A stretch of 64,000 bases of DNA from UBA1952 sp965246785 (lineage in GTDB: Bacteria > Bacteroidota > Bacteroidia > Chitinophagales > Chitinophagaceae): assembly GCA_965246785.1 (NCBI GenBank), contig CBDFFM010000031.1:118670-182669 (forward strand), read 5' to 3'. Positions 50,221 to 60,390 of the stretch are shown piece by piece. Each line of letters begins with the position of its first letter. Positions within the stretch are counted from its first letter, which is position 1. Below the pieces are notes generated by a model. That model saw only the letters and a list, made by a program, of their open reading frames with translations, had not been told where the DNA came from and ran no database searches. The position numbers and the translations under genes were made by a program.

Positions 50221-53142
50221 ATGTCTTTCAAGCGTACGTTCACGCTCATCATCGCTATCGTTGCCGTCTTCTTCGCAGGCATTACCTGGCAGGCCTTAAA
50301 GCTCTACCAGAAGTCCGAAGGCGCGCACCGCTGGGTGATACATGCCAATGCCGTCATAGACCGCATGGAGCGCACGCGCGATGACCTGAACCGCATTCAG
50401 CAGATACACTTCGGGCAAGACGCGGACGCGCGGCAGCACACCGTTGCAGACGCGCAGCTCATGGGTAATCTGCAAGGCCTCACCCGTATGTTGAGCGCCG
50501 ATGACAGCCTGCGTCGGAAGATGGCCACACTTACCGCACTGACGCGTGAGAAGCTCGGCCTCATTCATGCCGGGGCGGTGCCAGCGACTAATCTGCACCT
50601 CGCATTGCTGGATATAGAAATCATGCGGCAAATGAATGGGCTGCTGGACGGAGCGCGTGATGTGCTGGAAGGCCGCACGGAGAATTTTGAATATTACAGC
50701 AAGAGCCGGCTCGGCTACTCCATTACTGTGTATGTGCTGCTGGGCATCTTCCTCATCGTAAGCCTGCAGCAGGTGTACCGTAACTTTCGTCGGCGTGTAA
50801 AGGCTGAGGAGGTGGCAAGGCGCGAGGAGCGGCGCTCCAAGGATATCATTGAAGGCTCCGGCTTTGTAACGACCGTACTGGATACCGAGGGCACCATCCT
50901 ATACACCAGCGACAACATGGAGCAGCTTACGGGCTTCAAGCCGGAGGAACTGATTGGCAATCCATCCACGCTGGTGATGCCCGATGCCCGGCGCTGGGAC
51001 GAGCCGAATTACAGCATGGCCCGCACGCAGGAGCTGAAGGTAAAGACCGCGGACGACCGGGAGAAGTGGGTTTCGTACCGCTTCGTACCGCTGCGCGATG
51101 AACGGGGCACTATTGAAAAATGGCAGACCGTGGCTTGGGACAGCGATGCTGAGCGCAAGCTGGAAGAGCAGGTGCGCTCCCTCGCCCAGCAGCGTATGCA
51201 GCAGCACCGGCTCACGCAGGAAATCATTGACAATATCCCTTCCGCCGTCTATATCAAAGACCTGGAGGGCCGCTATATGGTGGTGAACAAGAAGCTCTGC
51301 GAAATCTTTGCCATGAGCCCCGAGGAGCTGCTCACCCACCGCGACGCCGACCTCTTCCCCAATGACGCGAGCCAGAACTTCCGCTTCGCTAATGAGCAGG
51401 TCATCCTGCACAAGAGCATGGTCACGTACGAGGATGTGGTGGTGCGCGACGGGCGCAAGCATTACTACTGGATTGTGAAGTTCCCGCTGCTCAATGCTAA
51501 TGGCGAGGTGCAAAACATCTGCGGCCTTGCTACCGACATCACGGAGCGAAAGGAAAATGAGCTACAGCTCATGCAGGCTACCCGTGCCGCCGAGCGTGCC
51601 CGCTCCGCGCAGGAAACATTCCTGGCCAACATGAGCCACGAAATACGCACGCCCATGAATGGCATCATGGGCATGAGCAACCTACTGCTTTCCACCGAGC
51701 AGAGTGAAGAGCAGCACGAGTACGCAGAGAATATCCTGGAAAGCGCCCGCCACCTACTGGCCATTATCAACGACATCCTGGACTTCTCCAAAATCAAGAG
51801 CGGCAAGTTCCGCTTTGAGCACCTGCCCTTCAAGCCACGGCACGCCATCCGCAAGGCTATTATCCCGCTTCAGTTCAAGGCAGAGGAAAAGATGGTGGAA
51901 CTGAAGGTAATAATTGACGACCTCGTGCCGGAGACACTCATGGGCGACCCCCTGCGGCTCCAGCAAATCATCATTAACCTGGTGGGCAATGCCCTCAAAT
52001 TTACCAACTCCGGCAGCGTGGTGGTGCTGGCGCAAAGCCGCGAGAGCAAGGCCGGCATGTGTGAGCTGGAAGTGCAGGTACGCGACACGGGCATCGGTAT
52101 AGCACGCGATAAGCAGCAGATGATATTTGAGTCCTTCACGCAGAACAATGTGAACACCTCGCGCAAGTACGGCGGCACGGGCCTTGGCCTCGCAATTGTG
52201 AAGCAGCTGGTGGAGCTGCAGCGCGGAAGCGTTTGGGTGGAAAGCGAGCTGAGCAAAGGCTCCACCTTCGGCTTCTGCATTCCCTACACCATTACGAACA
52301 TGGAGGTGAACAAAGCGATTGCCGGCCCATACCAGGGAGATGGTGAAGAAGACAGCAAGCCGCTTAAGGGCCTCAAGATGCTCATTGCCGAGGACAATCT
52401 GATTAATCAGAAGGTTGTTACGCACACCCTTGCCCGCCAAGGCGCCACCTCCTATGTTGTGGCTAATGGTAAGCTGGCGGTAGATGCCCTGCGCGACCCT
52501 GGTGCAGATTACGATGCTGTGCTGATGGACTTGCAGATGCCGGAGATGGACGGCTACACGGCCACGCAATACATCCGCAACGACCTGCACAACAACATTC
52601 CCATCATTGCCATGACGGCGGACGCGCTGAAGGGCGAGGCCGAGCGCTGCTTTGAGAGCGGCATGAATGGCTACATTTCCAAGCCCTTTGAGCCGCGCGA
52701 CCTTTATACCGAAATACTCCGCCTGACGCGCAACAAGCAATCCGCTGCTAATGGCGACCCAAACAAGAAGAACATGAACAATCCCATTGTTGACTTCAGC
52801 TATCTTCAGGAACTTTCCGGCAACGACCCCGCCTATATCAGCGAGGTGCTTAGCCTGTTTCTCGGCACCATGCCCGACGGTCTGGGCCAGCTTGGCCGCC
52901 TCGTGCGCGAGGGAAGTGACTACGATGCCATCTACCGGCAGTCGCACTTCCTGAAGAGCAGCGTGAGTGTGGTGCGCGTGCGCAACATGTTTGACAATCT
53001 GGCAAAGCTGGAAGCCTTGGGCAAGAATAAGGCTTCGCAGGATGAGATGATGCCGGTAATGGAAGAGTTGGAGCAGACGTACAGTGAGGCACATCCCGTG
53101 CTGGTGGCGGAGAAGGAGAAGGGCGCTAAGAGTGCGGTGTAA
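50221..53142 (+). CDS. Hybrid sensor histidine kinase with receiver and Hpt domains
   Basis: This 973-residue membrane sensor has two helices (about 5-25 and 165-185) around a periplasmic four-helix-type sensor. The cytoplasmic part holds PAS domains near 215-320 and 345-455, a HisKA domain with His473 in NMSHEIRTPMNGIMG, and a catalytic domain (INLVGNALKFT; DTGIGI; GTGLGLAIVKQL). The receiver has Asp770 in VLMDLQMPEMDG. The C-terminal Hpt-like domain carries His909 in YRQSHFLKSSVSVV. All phosphorelay residues are intact. No separate response regulator or output gene is adjacent. ATG 50221 is preferred; ATG 50185 is in frame. Confidence 0.92.
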   Translation: MSFKRTFTLIIAIVAVFFAGITWQALKLYQKSEGAHRWVIHANAVIDRMERTRDDLNRIQQIHFGQDADARQHTVADAQLMGNLQGLTRMLSADDSLRRKMATLTALTREKLGLIHAGAVPATNLHLALLDIEIMRQMNGLLDGARDVLEGRTENFEYYSKSRLGYSITVYVLLGIFLIVSLQQVYRNFRRRVKAEEVARREERRSKDIIEGSGFVTTVLDTEGTILYTSDNMEQLTGFKPEELIGNPSTLVMPDARRWDEPNYSMARTQELKVKTADDREKWVSYRFVPLRDERGTIEKWQTVAWDSDAERKLEEQVRSLAQQRMQQHRLTQEIIDNIPSAVYIKDLEGRYMVVNKKLCEIFAMSPEELLTHRDADLFPNDASQNFRFANEQVILHKSMVTYEDVVVRDGRKHYYWIVKFPLLNANGEVQNICGLATDITERKENELQLMQATRAAERARSAQETFLANMSHEIRTPMNGIMGMSNLLLSTEQSEEQHEYAENILESARHLLAIINDILDFSKIKSGKFRFEHLPFKPRHAIRKAIIPLQFKAEEKMVELKVIIDDLVPETLMGDPLRLQQIIINLVGNALKFTNSGSVVVLAQSRESKAGMCELEVQVRDTGIGIARDKQQMIFESFTQNNVNTSRKYGGTGLGLAIVKQLVELQRGSVWVESELSKGSTFGFCIPYTITNMEVNKAIAGPYQGDGEEDSKPLKGLKMLIAEDNLINQKVVTHTLARQGATSYVVANGKLAVDALRDPGADYDAVLMDLQMPEMDGYTATQYIRNDLHNNIPIIAMTADALKGEAERCFESGMNGYISKPFEPRDLYTEILRLTRNKQSAANGDPNKKNMNNPIVDFSYLQELSGNDPAYISEVLSLFLGTMPDGLGQLGRLVREGSDYDAIYRQSHFLKSSVSVVRVRNMFDNLAKLEALGKNKASQDEMMPVMEELEQTYSEAHPVLVAEKEKGAKSAV

Positions 53143-53144
53143 TC

Positions 53145-54047
53145 CTAAAGCTCGTATGCCGCCCCTTCCTCACTCGCTAAGGTGTTTGGGAAAATAGCCA
53201 CGGCCTCATCCCGGAATTGGGAAATGTCTTTGTACTTGGAAGAGTAATGGCCGAGTAGCAGTTGCTTTGCTCCCGCCTTCTGCGCAATCATGGCCGCCTG
53301 CGCCGCCGTGCTATGGAATCGGCTGGCCGCGCGTTCGGTATTATCAGCGAGGTAAGTGCTTTCATGGTAAAGCAGATCAACACCGCGAATGTGCTCCAGA
53401 AATGACTCCGTATAAATCGTGTCCGCGCAGAAGGCGTAGGTCTTCGGCTTCGGGCCTTCTTCCGTCACCATCGCGTTTTGAATGACGCGGCCTTCTTTGT
53501 CGGTATAATCCTCGCCGCCTTTTAGCCTGTCATAGAAGTAAGCAGGAACGCCGGCAGCGGCCGCTTTATCAGGGAGCAGCTTCCGCCCGCGCGTTTTGCG
53601 CATTACACGGAAGCCATGGCAGGGAATGCGATGCTCCACCGGGAAGCAATGCACGGAAAACAGCTTATGGTCAACAAGCTGCGCTGCGCCCTCGGAATGC
53701 GGATGAAAGAAGAACGGATAAGCCAGCTCGCTGTTGGCAACCGCCAGCATTGCCTTAATCAAACCTTCTAACGGCGCGGGCGCATAAAGGTGCAGCGCCG
53801 TGGTACGGCCCAGCAGGTTCATGCTCGTGATTAAACCGAAGATGCCGAAGTAGTGGTCGCCGTGAAGGTGCGAGATGAAGATGTGGTCTAAGTGCCGCCA
53901 GCGGACACCGTATTGCTGCATCCTGCTTTGGGTGCCTTCGCCGCAGTCTATGAGAATGTCCTGCCCGTAGAGCGTCACCACCTGCCCCGTAGGATTGCGG
54001 CCATAAGCGGGCAAGGCAGAGTTGTTGCCAAGGATGGTGACTTTCAT
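53145..54047 (-). CDS. rnz: Ribonuclease Z
   Basis: This 300-residue metallo-beta-lactamase-fold endonuclease matures tRNA 3' ends. It shows KVTILGNNSALPAYGRNPTG at the start, LIDCGEGTQSRMQQYGVRW, and the metal motif SHLHGDHYFG (His60, His62, Asp64, His65). HRIPCHGFRV, YCADT-like FCADTIYTE, LLYHESTY and LLLGHYSSKY follow. ATG 54047 is chosen because it opens the first strand; TACCTTGG lies about 15 nt upstream on the minus strand. It is tail to tail with the histidine kinase, 2 nt apart. Confidence 0.94.
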   Translation of the reverse strand: MKVTILGNNSALPAYGRNPTGQVVTLYGQDILIDCGEGTQSRMQQYGVRWRHLDHIFISHLHGDHYFGIFGLITSMNLLGRTTALHLYAPAPLEGLIKAMLAVANSELAYPFFFHPHSEGAAQLVDHKLFSVHCFPVEHRIPCHGFRVMRKTRGRKLLPDKAAAAGVPAYFYDRLKGGEDYTDKEGRVIQNAMVTEEGPKPKTYAFCADTIYTESFLEHIRGVDLLYHESTYLADNTERAASRFHSTAAQAAMIAQKAGAKQLLLGHYSSKYKDISQFRDEAVAIFPNTLASEEGAAYEL

Positions 54048-54189
54048 TGGGCTTGCCAAGGTAGGGCGCAATGGAACACGGATAGAACGGATTGGACGGA
54101 TTTGCACCGCGGCAACAATCCGTGGCTATCTGTTAAATCCATTCCGTCCGTGGTTCCCTTTCTATGGAAAGCCCCCGTTTCCGCATCCC

Positions 54190-54197
54190 TACTTTTG
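54190..54197 (+). promoter_or_regulatory. TAnnTTTG box before the macroglobulin gene
   Basis: TACTTTTG matches the -7 consensus exactly, 22 nt before the ATG at 54220. Confidence 0.45.
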
Positions 54198-54219
54198 TTT
54201 CACCCAATCTCACCAAACT

Positions 54220-57200
54220 ATGCAGGCACGCATTCTGTCGCTGCTGGCGCTTTTACTCTTTGCCGCAACCGCCATGGCCCAAGCTCCTGAACCTTACGCT
54301 TCTCAGTGGAAGCGCGCCGACTCACTACTCAACCGCGGCTTACCGGAAAGTGCGCGGAAGATTGTGGACAAGGTTTATGCGGATGCGCAGCGTGCGAACC
54401 AAAGCGTGCAGATGCTGAAAGCGCAGCTTTATTACCTCCGAATAGACGCAAGCAACCGCGAGGATGCAGATTCACTCAACATCGCCCGCGCGGAAGAGCA
54501 ATCCCGCAAAGCTACCTTCCCGATAAGTGCCGTCTGGCAAAGCATTGCCGCGCAGCTTTACTGGAATTACTACCAGCAGCATCGTTACGAGATTCTTCAG
54601 CGCACCCGCGTAGGAACGCGCCTGGCGGCGGCGCGTTCTGATTTTGAGCAATGGGACGCTGCATCATTTGTGGAGAAAACCAGCGCCCTCTATCTCCAAT
54701 CCATCACACGCGCCGAAGACCTGAAACACATCAATATAGAATCCTACGACCCGGTTTTAATCAAGGGCACGAATACCCGCAGCCTCCGCCCGACGCTCTT
54801 TGACCTGCTCGCCTTCCGCGCCATTGATTTTTTTGAGGGCGATGAAAAGGATTTGACAAAACCGGCTTTTCAGTTTGTGATGGATGATGCGGTTGTCTTT
54901 GCACCAGCCCTTGTCCATAAATCGGGCGGGCGTATAGGGAAGGCATTTACACGCAATACTTTCGGGACACAAGACACAACGTCTTTACAGTACCGCGCCC
55001 TCACACTCTATCAGGAAGTGCTGCGCCTGCATGAGGCGGATGCTTCGCCGGACGCGCTCATTGATGCCGACCTGCAGCGCCTGCAATTTGCCTATGCGCA
55101 TTCCGTGCATCCTGATAAAAAAGCGCTATACCGCACGGCGCTGGAAAGAATAGAAAGGGAATACGCAGACAATCCCCTTTCCGCAACCGCATCCTTCCGC
55201 ATCGCGGAGCTGATGATGCAATCGGCCACCACCGACGAAAACGAGGATAATGGCGACGACGGCCCAGGTAGGGGCATACCGCGTGTGCCTATAATAGACC
55301 TACGCGCAATCAAAGCAAAACTGGACGCCATCATCACGAAATTCCCCGAAAGCGAAGGCGGCATTGCAGCCGCGCAACTACGCCAAAGCATCACCGCGCC
55401 CAGCCTCGGCCTCACTGCCGAAGAGGCAGTGCTGCCGGATGCGCCCTCTAAAATTCTGGTGACCTACAAGAACGTCCCGAAGGCTTGGTTCCGCATCGTG
55501 AAGATGAACCCGGACGATTACCGCGAGGAAGGCCGATACAACAACGACAATTACATCAAGACCCTGCTTGCTGCTAAGCCGGTGCAATCATTCTCCACTG
55601 CATTGCCCGGCACCGATGATTATGCACAGCACAGCGCAGAGGTGAAGGTGGATGCGCTGCCCCTCGGCATGTACGCCGTCCTTATCTCCGCGAAGGAATC
55701 TTTTGCGAAGAGTGACAATGCTGTTTCCTACACCGTCTTTCAGGTGACGAGGCTGGCGGTCGTGACGCAGAACAGCGGCACGAAGGGCCAGCCTTCCGGC
55801 TATATCCTTCACCGCAAAGAGGGCACACCTGTTGCCGCCGCGGCTGTCTCCTTTTTCAGCGAAAGATGGAACAGCGGCCGGAACCGATACGAGTACACCG
55901 CGACTCCCCCGCTGACCACGGCCGCCGACGGCGCCTTCCGCGTGAGCGGCACTGACCGCAGCTACAACGGCATGTCGGTGAAGGGGGCCGGCGACGCTTT
56001 CTACACAACTGACTACCTGAATTTTTACCGCTATACCAGTGAGTCGCAGGAAGTGGAACGCACGTTCTTCTTCACCGACCGCAGCATCTACCGGCCCGGC
56101 CAGACGGTTTTCTTCAAAGGCATCTGTGTGCATACGGATGCGGATGGGCGCAATAGCAATGTACAGGCGGGCAAGAAGGTGGAGGTTACTTTTTACGATG
56201 CCAATTCGCAGAAAGTCGCTTCGCAAAGCCTGACCACGAATGAGTGGGGCTCCTTCACCGGCACCTTCATCGCGCCGCAGGGCGGCCTTACCGGGGCGAT
56301 GCGGCTTGAAGGTGGCAACGGCTCCGCCTACATCTCGGTGGAAGAATACAAGCGCCCGAAATTTCGTGTGGAATGGGATACGCTGAAGAGTGATTATGCG
56401 CTGGGCGAAACCGTGCAGATTACCGGCCACGCAGCCGCGTATGCCGGCAATAATGTGGACGGCGCGACGGTGAAATACCGCGTAGTTCGGAATGTGCGCT
56501 GGCCGTATTGGTGGTATAGCTGGCGCTTTGGCGGCGGCCGCAGCGCGCAGCAGCAGATGTCGGAAGGTACCGCTACCACAGACGCCGACGGTAAGTTCAC
56601 AATCCGCTTCACGGCCCTGCCCGACCGCAGCATTGACGAGCGCTCGCTGCCCGTCTTTACCTACACCGTCTATGCCGATGTGACTGACCTGAACGGCGAG
56701 ACGCGCTCGGGCCAGAAGAGTATCGCGGCGGGCTACCGTTCGCTGCAGATTGTGGCGGATATTCCGGAGCAATCTTCGGGCTATGATTTTGATACGGTGC
56801 GCATCACGACGCAGAATCTGAATGGTGACTTTGTGGCGGCGAGCGTGAACATCAAAGTGGCGAGCCTGGTACAGCCGGGTGTGGTGTACCGCAAGCGCTA
56901 TTGGCCCGTGCCCGACCAGTTCACGATGAGCGAGGCAGAGTTCCGGAAAAGCTTTCCGCTGGATGCTTATAAGGATGAAGACGATTACCGGAACTGGAAG
57001 GAGATGGACAAGATTTTTTCGCGGAGTCTGACGACGACGAAGGCCGGCGATGTTGTCTTACATTTTACGAGCAATGGCTGGTATGTGATTACCATAAGTA
57101 CGCAGGACAAGAGTGGTAAGGCGATTGAGGAAAAAAGGTTTGTGCATGTGTGGAATGCACTTGACGGCGGCGACCCATACTCCATCCTTATGGTACAGCC

Positions 57201-60200
57201 CACGCTCCAGACTTCAGAGCCTAATGCGCCTATGAATGAAGCGTCTGTTCGCATGGTATCTGCGATGGAAAGCGGCTACTTTATCCGGCAGGTGCAAACA
57301 ATGGATGGAAGCATCACTACGACAGGAGAAGCAGCGAAGCTAACGGAGCCACCGCACCGTATGTCCAACGGCTTGGTGCTTGAATGGGATAAGCAAATCA
57401 CCGAAGCCGACCGCGGCGGCATCGCCCTTTCCTACATCACCGTAAAAGACAACCGCGTTTATACCGCATCCGCCCGCATTGATGTGCCGTGGACGAACAA
57501 AGACCTGAGCATAGAATGGGAAACCCACCGCGACAAGCTGCAGCCCGGCGCGACGGAAACATGGACGATGGTGGTGCGCGGGAATAAGAAAGACAAAGTA
57601 GCAGCAGAAATGGCTGCTGCCCTGTACGATGCCTCGCTGGATGCATTCAAGCCGCACAGCTGGGGCATCGGCAGCCTCTTCCCGACGCTGAATGCGGACT
57701 TGAGCTGGCAGACCGGGATTGGGTTTGGACAGGCGGAGGGAAGGCAGGTTACTTATTTCAATTCGCCTTCGCTGCCGTCCTACGATAAGCGCTACGATAT
57801 GCTGGCTCATCTGGAAGAGCACAGAGGCTATTATGGTCGCGGAAGGATGTTTAGCGATGCCGTGATGTCTGAATCTGCACCCGCCGGTAAAGGCATGGCG
57901 ATGCGCGCCATGGCAGCCGCGCCAATGGCAAGCGAATCAATGGGCGATAAAGACGAGTACAGGAAAAGCAAAGCGCCGGCATTGCAGTCCGCGGCTCCTC
58001 CGCCACCGCCTCCACCGCCGGCTGACGGCAATGTGCAAGTCCGCAAAAATCTTCAGGAAACTGCCTTCTTCTACCCGCAGCTCCATACCGATGCAGATGG
58101 CGCGGTGCGCATCCAGTTCACCATCCCCGAAGCCCTCACCGAATGGAAGCTGCTCGCCTTTGCGCATACCAAGGACATGCGCACGGGCATCACCACCGGC
58201 AGCGTCAAGACGCAAAAGGACTTGATGGTGCAGCCCGGCCTGCCGCGCTTTCTCCGCCAGGGCGATGAGCTGAGCATCTCTACCAAAATCGTCAACCTCT
58301 CCGACGCCGTCCTGAGCGGAACGGCTACGCTGGAAATCATTGACGCGCTGACGGGCAAGCCGCTGGAAATGCCCTTCCGCCTTGCGCAGAAAAGCACCGC
58401 ATTCAGCGTACCTAAAGGCGGCAGCACCTCCGCATCGTGGACGGTGCACATCCCCGAAAGCCGCTATGAGCCGGTGATTATCCGCATCCTTGCCAAGGCG
58501 GGTACGTTCACTGATGGCGAGGAGAACACGCTGCCTGTGCTCACCAACCGGATGCTCGTCACCGAGACGCTGCCGCTGTGGATGAACGGCACTGGCACGA
58601 AGGCGTTTTCGTTTGACAAGCTCAGGGCTTCTGACAGCAGCAAAACATTAGCGCAGCACCGCCTGACGCTGGAATACACTTCCAATCCCGCATGGCTCGC
58701 CGTCAAGGCGCTGCCGTACCTGATGGAGTATCCTTACGAATGCGCGGAGCAGACATTTAACCGCTATTACGCCAATGCGCTGGCTGCGCACATTCTGGAG
58801 CAGGCGCCGAAGGTGAAAGCCATTTTTAAGAAGTGGCAGGAAGAAACGTACTTGTCTTCCTTCAAATCTCCATTGGAGCTGAATCAGGAACTGAAATCCG
58901 CCCTGCTGGAAGAAACGCCATGGGTGCTGGACGCCCAAAGTGAAAGCGAGCAGCGGAAGAACATCGCGCTGCTTTTTGAAACGTCCAAGCTCGCACGGGA
59001 TTTGGATAAAGCCACAAAGAAGCTGGAAGACTTGATGCTGCCCGAAGGCGGCTGGCCGTGGTTCGGCGGCGATAATCGTCCCGACCGTTACATCACGCAG
59101 TACATCGTCACCGGCATCGGGCGCTTGCAGCATCTGGGCGTTACGAATAGCCGCATGGCGGCGATGGCAGAGCGCGCCGTGCCGTATGTGGACAGGAAGA
59201 TGGAAGAAGATTACCGAAGCCTGCTACGCTATAAGGCGGATATGAAGGCGCAGCACATCTCCTACTTTGAAGCGCAATATGCCTACATGCGGTCGTTCTT
59301 TACGAGCATTCCTGCAAGTGGCCTTTCGGCAGATGCGAAGGCGTTTTACAAGAAGCAGGCACAGCAATACTGGCCTTCTTTCAATCCGTACGTGAAAGGC
59401 ATGATTGCCATTGCGCAGCATCGCAGTGGCGACAGACAGACCAGCGCCACCATCCTCCAAAGCCTGAAGGAAACGAGCATTCAGAAAGAAGAGCTCGGCA
59501 TGTACTGGATGGAGCGAGGCCGAAGCTGGTGGTGGTGGGAGGCGCCGATTGAAGCACAGAGTCTGTTGATAGAATGTTTTGGCGAAGTGGCGGACGACAA
59601 CGAGAGCGTGGACAAGATGAAGCGCTGGCTCCTCAAGCAAAAGCAAACCCAGAACTGGGGCACAACAAAGGCAACGGCGGATGCGTGCTATGCCCTATTG
59701 CTGCAAGGCACCCAATGGCTGACGAGCGAACCGCAGGTGACGATTCACCTTGGGGACAAGATGGTGCGTTCGCAAGACATGCCGCAGGAAGCCGGCAGCG
59801 GCTATTTCAAAGTGCAGTATCCCAGTGCGGAAGTGAAGCCGGAGATGGGAAATGTGACGCTGACGGTTTCCAATAACAATCCAACGCTCCAACAATCCAA
59901 CACTCCAACCTGGGGAGCCCTCTACTGGCAGTACTTTGAAAATCTGGACAAGATTACCTCCGCCGCCACGCCGCTGGTGGTGAAGAAGCAGCTTTTCATA
60001 GAAAAAGCCTCCGACCGCGGCCTGGTGCTGGAAGCGATTGGCGACGACGCAGGTCTGAAAATCGGGGACAAGGTAAAAGCGCGCATAGAAATCATCGTTG
60101 ACCGCGATATGGAGTATGTGCACCTGAAGGACGGCCGCGCCTCCTGCTTTGAGCCAACGAATGTGCTGAGCGGCTACCGCTGGCAGGGCGGGCTGGGCTA

Positions 60201-60390
60201 TTATGAGAGCACAAAAGATGCATCATCCAATTTCTTCTTCTCCTATTTGCCGAAGGGGAAGTATGTGTTTGAGTATCCGATGTTCGTGACAAATGCCGGG
60301 GATTTTTCTGCCGGGCTGGCCACGATACAGTGTATGTATGCGCCGGAATTTTCAGCGCATAGCGAGGGGTTGCGGGTGCGGGTGAAATAG
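54220..60390 (+). CDS. Alpha-2-macroglobulin family protein, 2056 residues
   Basis: This is a very large exported protein with a signal peptide (ILSLLALLLFAATAMAQ). After a helical N-terminal part, the macroglobulin-type MG2 domain is seen near residues 600-720 (ERTFFFTDRSIYRPGQTVFF). The A2M core begins near LTEWKLLAFAHTKDMRTG. The thioester motif is retained as PYECAEQTF (Cys1508 and Gln1511). A low-complexity Met/Ala/Ser stretch with eight prolines lies near 1225-1270, where bait regions occur. Bacterial relatives trap proteases in the periplasm or on the surface. Two 16-bp minisatellite units are read through near residue 1890. No penicillin-binding protein 1c gene, a partner in enterics, is adjacent. 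Confidence 0.9.
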   Translation: MQARILSLLALLLFAATAMAQAPEPYASQWKRADSLLNRGLPESARKIVDKVYADAQRANQSVQMLKAQLYYLRIDASNREDADSLNIARAEEQSRKATFPISAVWQSIAAQLYWNYYQQHRYEILQRTRVGTRLAAARSDFEQWDAASFVEKTSALYLQSITRAEDLKHINIESYDPVLIKGTNTRSLRPTLFDLLAFRAIDFFEGDEKDLTKPAFQFVMDDAVVFAPALVHKSGGRIGKAFTRNTFGTQDTTSLQYRALTLYQEVLRLHEADASPDALIDADLQRLQFAYAHSVHPDKKALYRTALERIEREYADNPLSATASFRIAELMMQSATTDENEDNGDDGPGRGIPRVPIIDLRAIKAKLDAIITKFPESEGGIAAAQLRQSITAPSLGLTAEEAVLPDAPSKILVTYKNVPKAWFRIVKMNPDDYREEGRYNNDNYIKTLLAAKPVQSFSTALPGTDDYAQHSAEVKVDALPLGMYAVLISAKESFAKSDNAVSYTVFQVTRLAVVTQNSGTKGQPSGYILHRKEGTPVAAAAVSFFSERWNSGRNRYEYTATPPLTTAADGAFRVSGTDRSYNGMSVKGAGDAFYTTDYLNFYRYTSESQEVERTFFFTDRSIYRPGQTVFFKGICVHTDADGRNSNVQAGKKVEVTFYDANSQKVASQSLTTNEWGSFTGTFIAPQGGLTGAMRLEGGNGSAYISVEEYKRPKFRVEWDTLKSDYALGETVQITGHAAAYAGNNVDGATVKYRVVRNVRWPYWWYSWRFGGGRSAQQQMSEGTATTDADGKFTIRFTALPDRSIDERSLPVFTYTVYADVTDLNGETRSGQKSIAAGYRSLQIVADIPEQSSGYDFDTVRITTQNLNGDFVAASVNIKVASLVQPGVVYRKRYWPVPDQFTMSEAEFRKSFPLDAYKDEDDYRNWKEMDKIFSRSLTTTKAGDVVLHFTSNGWYVITISTQDKSGKAIEEKRFVHVWNALDGGDPYSILMVQPTLQTSEPNAPMNEASVRMVSAMESGYFIRQVQTMDGSITTTGEAAKLTEPPHRMSNGLVLEWDKQITEADRGGIALSYITVKDNRVYTASARIDVPWTNKDLSIEWETHRDKLQPGATETWTMVVRGNKKDKVAAEMAAALYDASLDAFKPHSWGIGSLFPTLNADLSWQTGIGFGQAEGRQVTYFNSPSLPSYDKRYDMLAHLEEHRGYYGRGRMFSDAVMSESAPAGKGMAMRAMAAAPMASESMGDKDEYRKSKAPALQSAAPPPPPPPPADGNVQVRKNLQETAFFYPQLHTDADGAVRIQFTIPEALTEWKLLAFAHTKDMRTGITTGSVKTQKDLMVQPGLPRFLRQGDELSISTKIVNLSDAVLSGTATLEIIDALTGKPLEMPFRLAQKSTAFSVPKGGSTSASWTVHIPESRYEPVIIRILAKAGTFTDGEENTLPVLTNRMLVTETLPLWMNGTGTKAFSFDKLRASDSSKTLAQHRLTLEYTSNPAWLAVKALPYLMEYPYECAEQTFNRYYANALAAHILEQAPKVKAIFKKWQEETYLSSFKSPLELNQELKSALLEETPWVLDAQSESEQRKNIALLFETSKLARDLDKATKKLEDLMLPEGGWPWFGGDNRPDRYITQYIVTGIGRLQHLGVTNSRMAAMAERAVPYVDRKMEEDYRSLLRYKADMKAQHISYFEAQYAYMRSFFTSIPASGLSADAKAFYKKQAQQYWPSFNPYVKGMIAIAQHRSGDRQTSATILQSLKETSIQKEELGMYWMERGRSWWWWEAPIEAQSLLIECFGEVADDNESVDKMKRWLLKQKQTQNWGTTKATADACYALLLQGTQWLTSEPQVTIHLGDKMVRSQDMPQEAGSGYFKVQYPSAEVKPEMGNVTLTVSNNNPTLQQSNTPTWGALYWQYFENLDKITSAATPLVVKKQLFIEKASDRGLVLEAIGDDAGLKIGDKVKARIEIIVDRDMEYVHLKDGRASCFEPTNVLSGYRWQGGLGYYESTKDASSNFFFSYLPKGKYVFEYPMFVTNAGDFSAGLATIQCMYAPEFSAHSEGLRVRVK
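59878..59909 (+). repeat. 16-bp minisatellite R4 inside the macroglobulin gene
   Basis: AATCCAACGCTCCAAC and AATCCAACACTCCAAC lie head to tail and are translated in frame (NPTLQQSNTPTW). The unit is the same as at 4466-4497. Confidence 0.85.

Noticed and set aside
51754..53094. Long minus-strand ORF opposite the histidine kinase
   Set aside because: Overlaps the kinase, receiver and Hpt domains; no own motifs.
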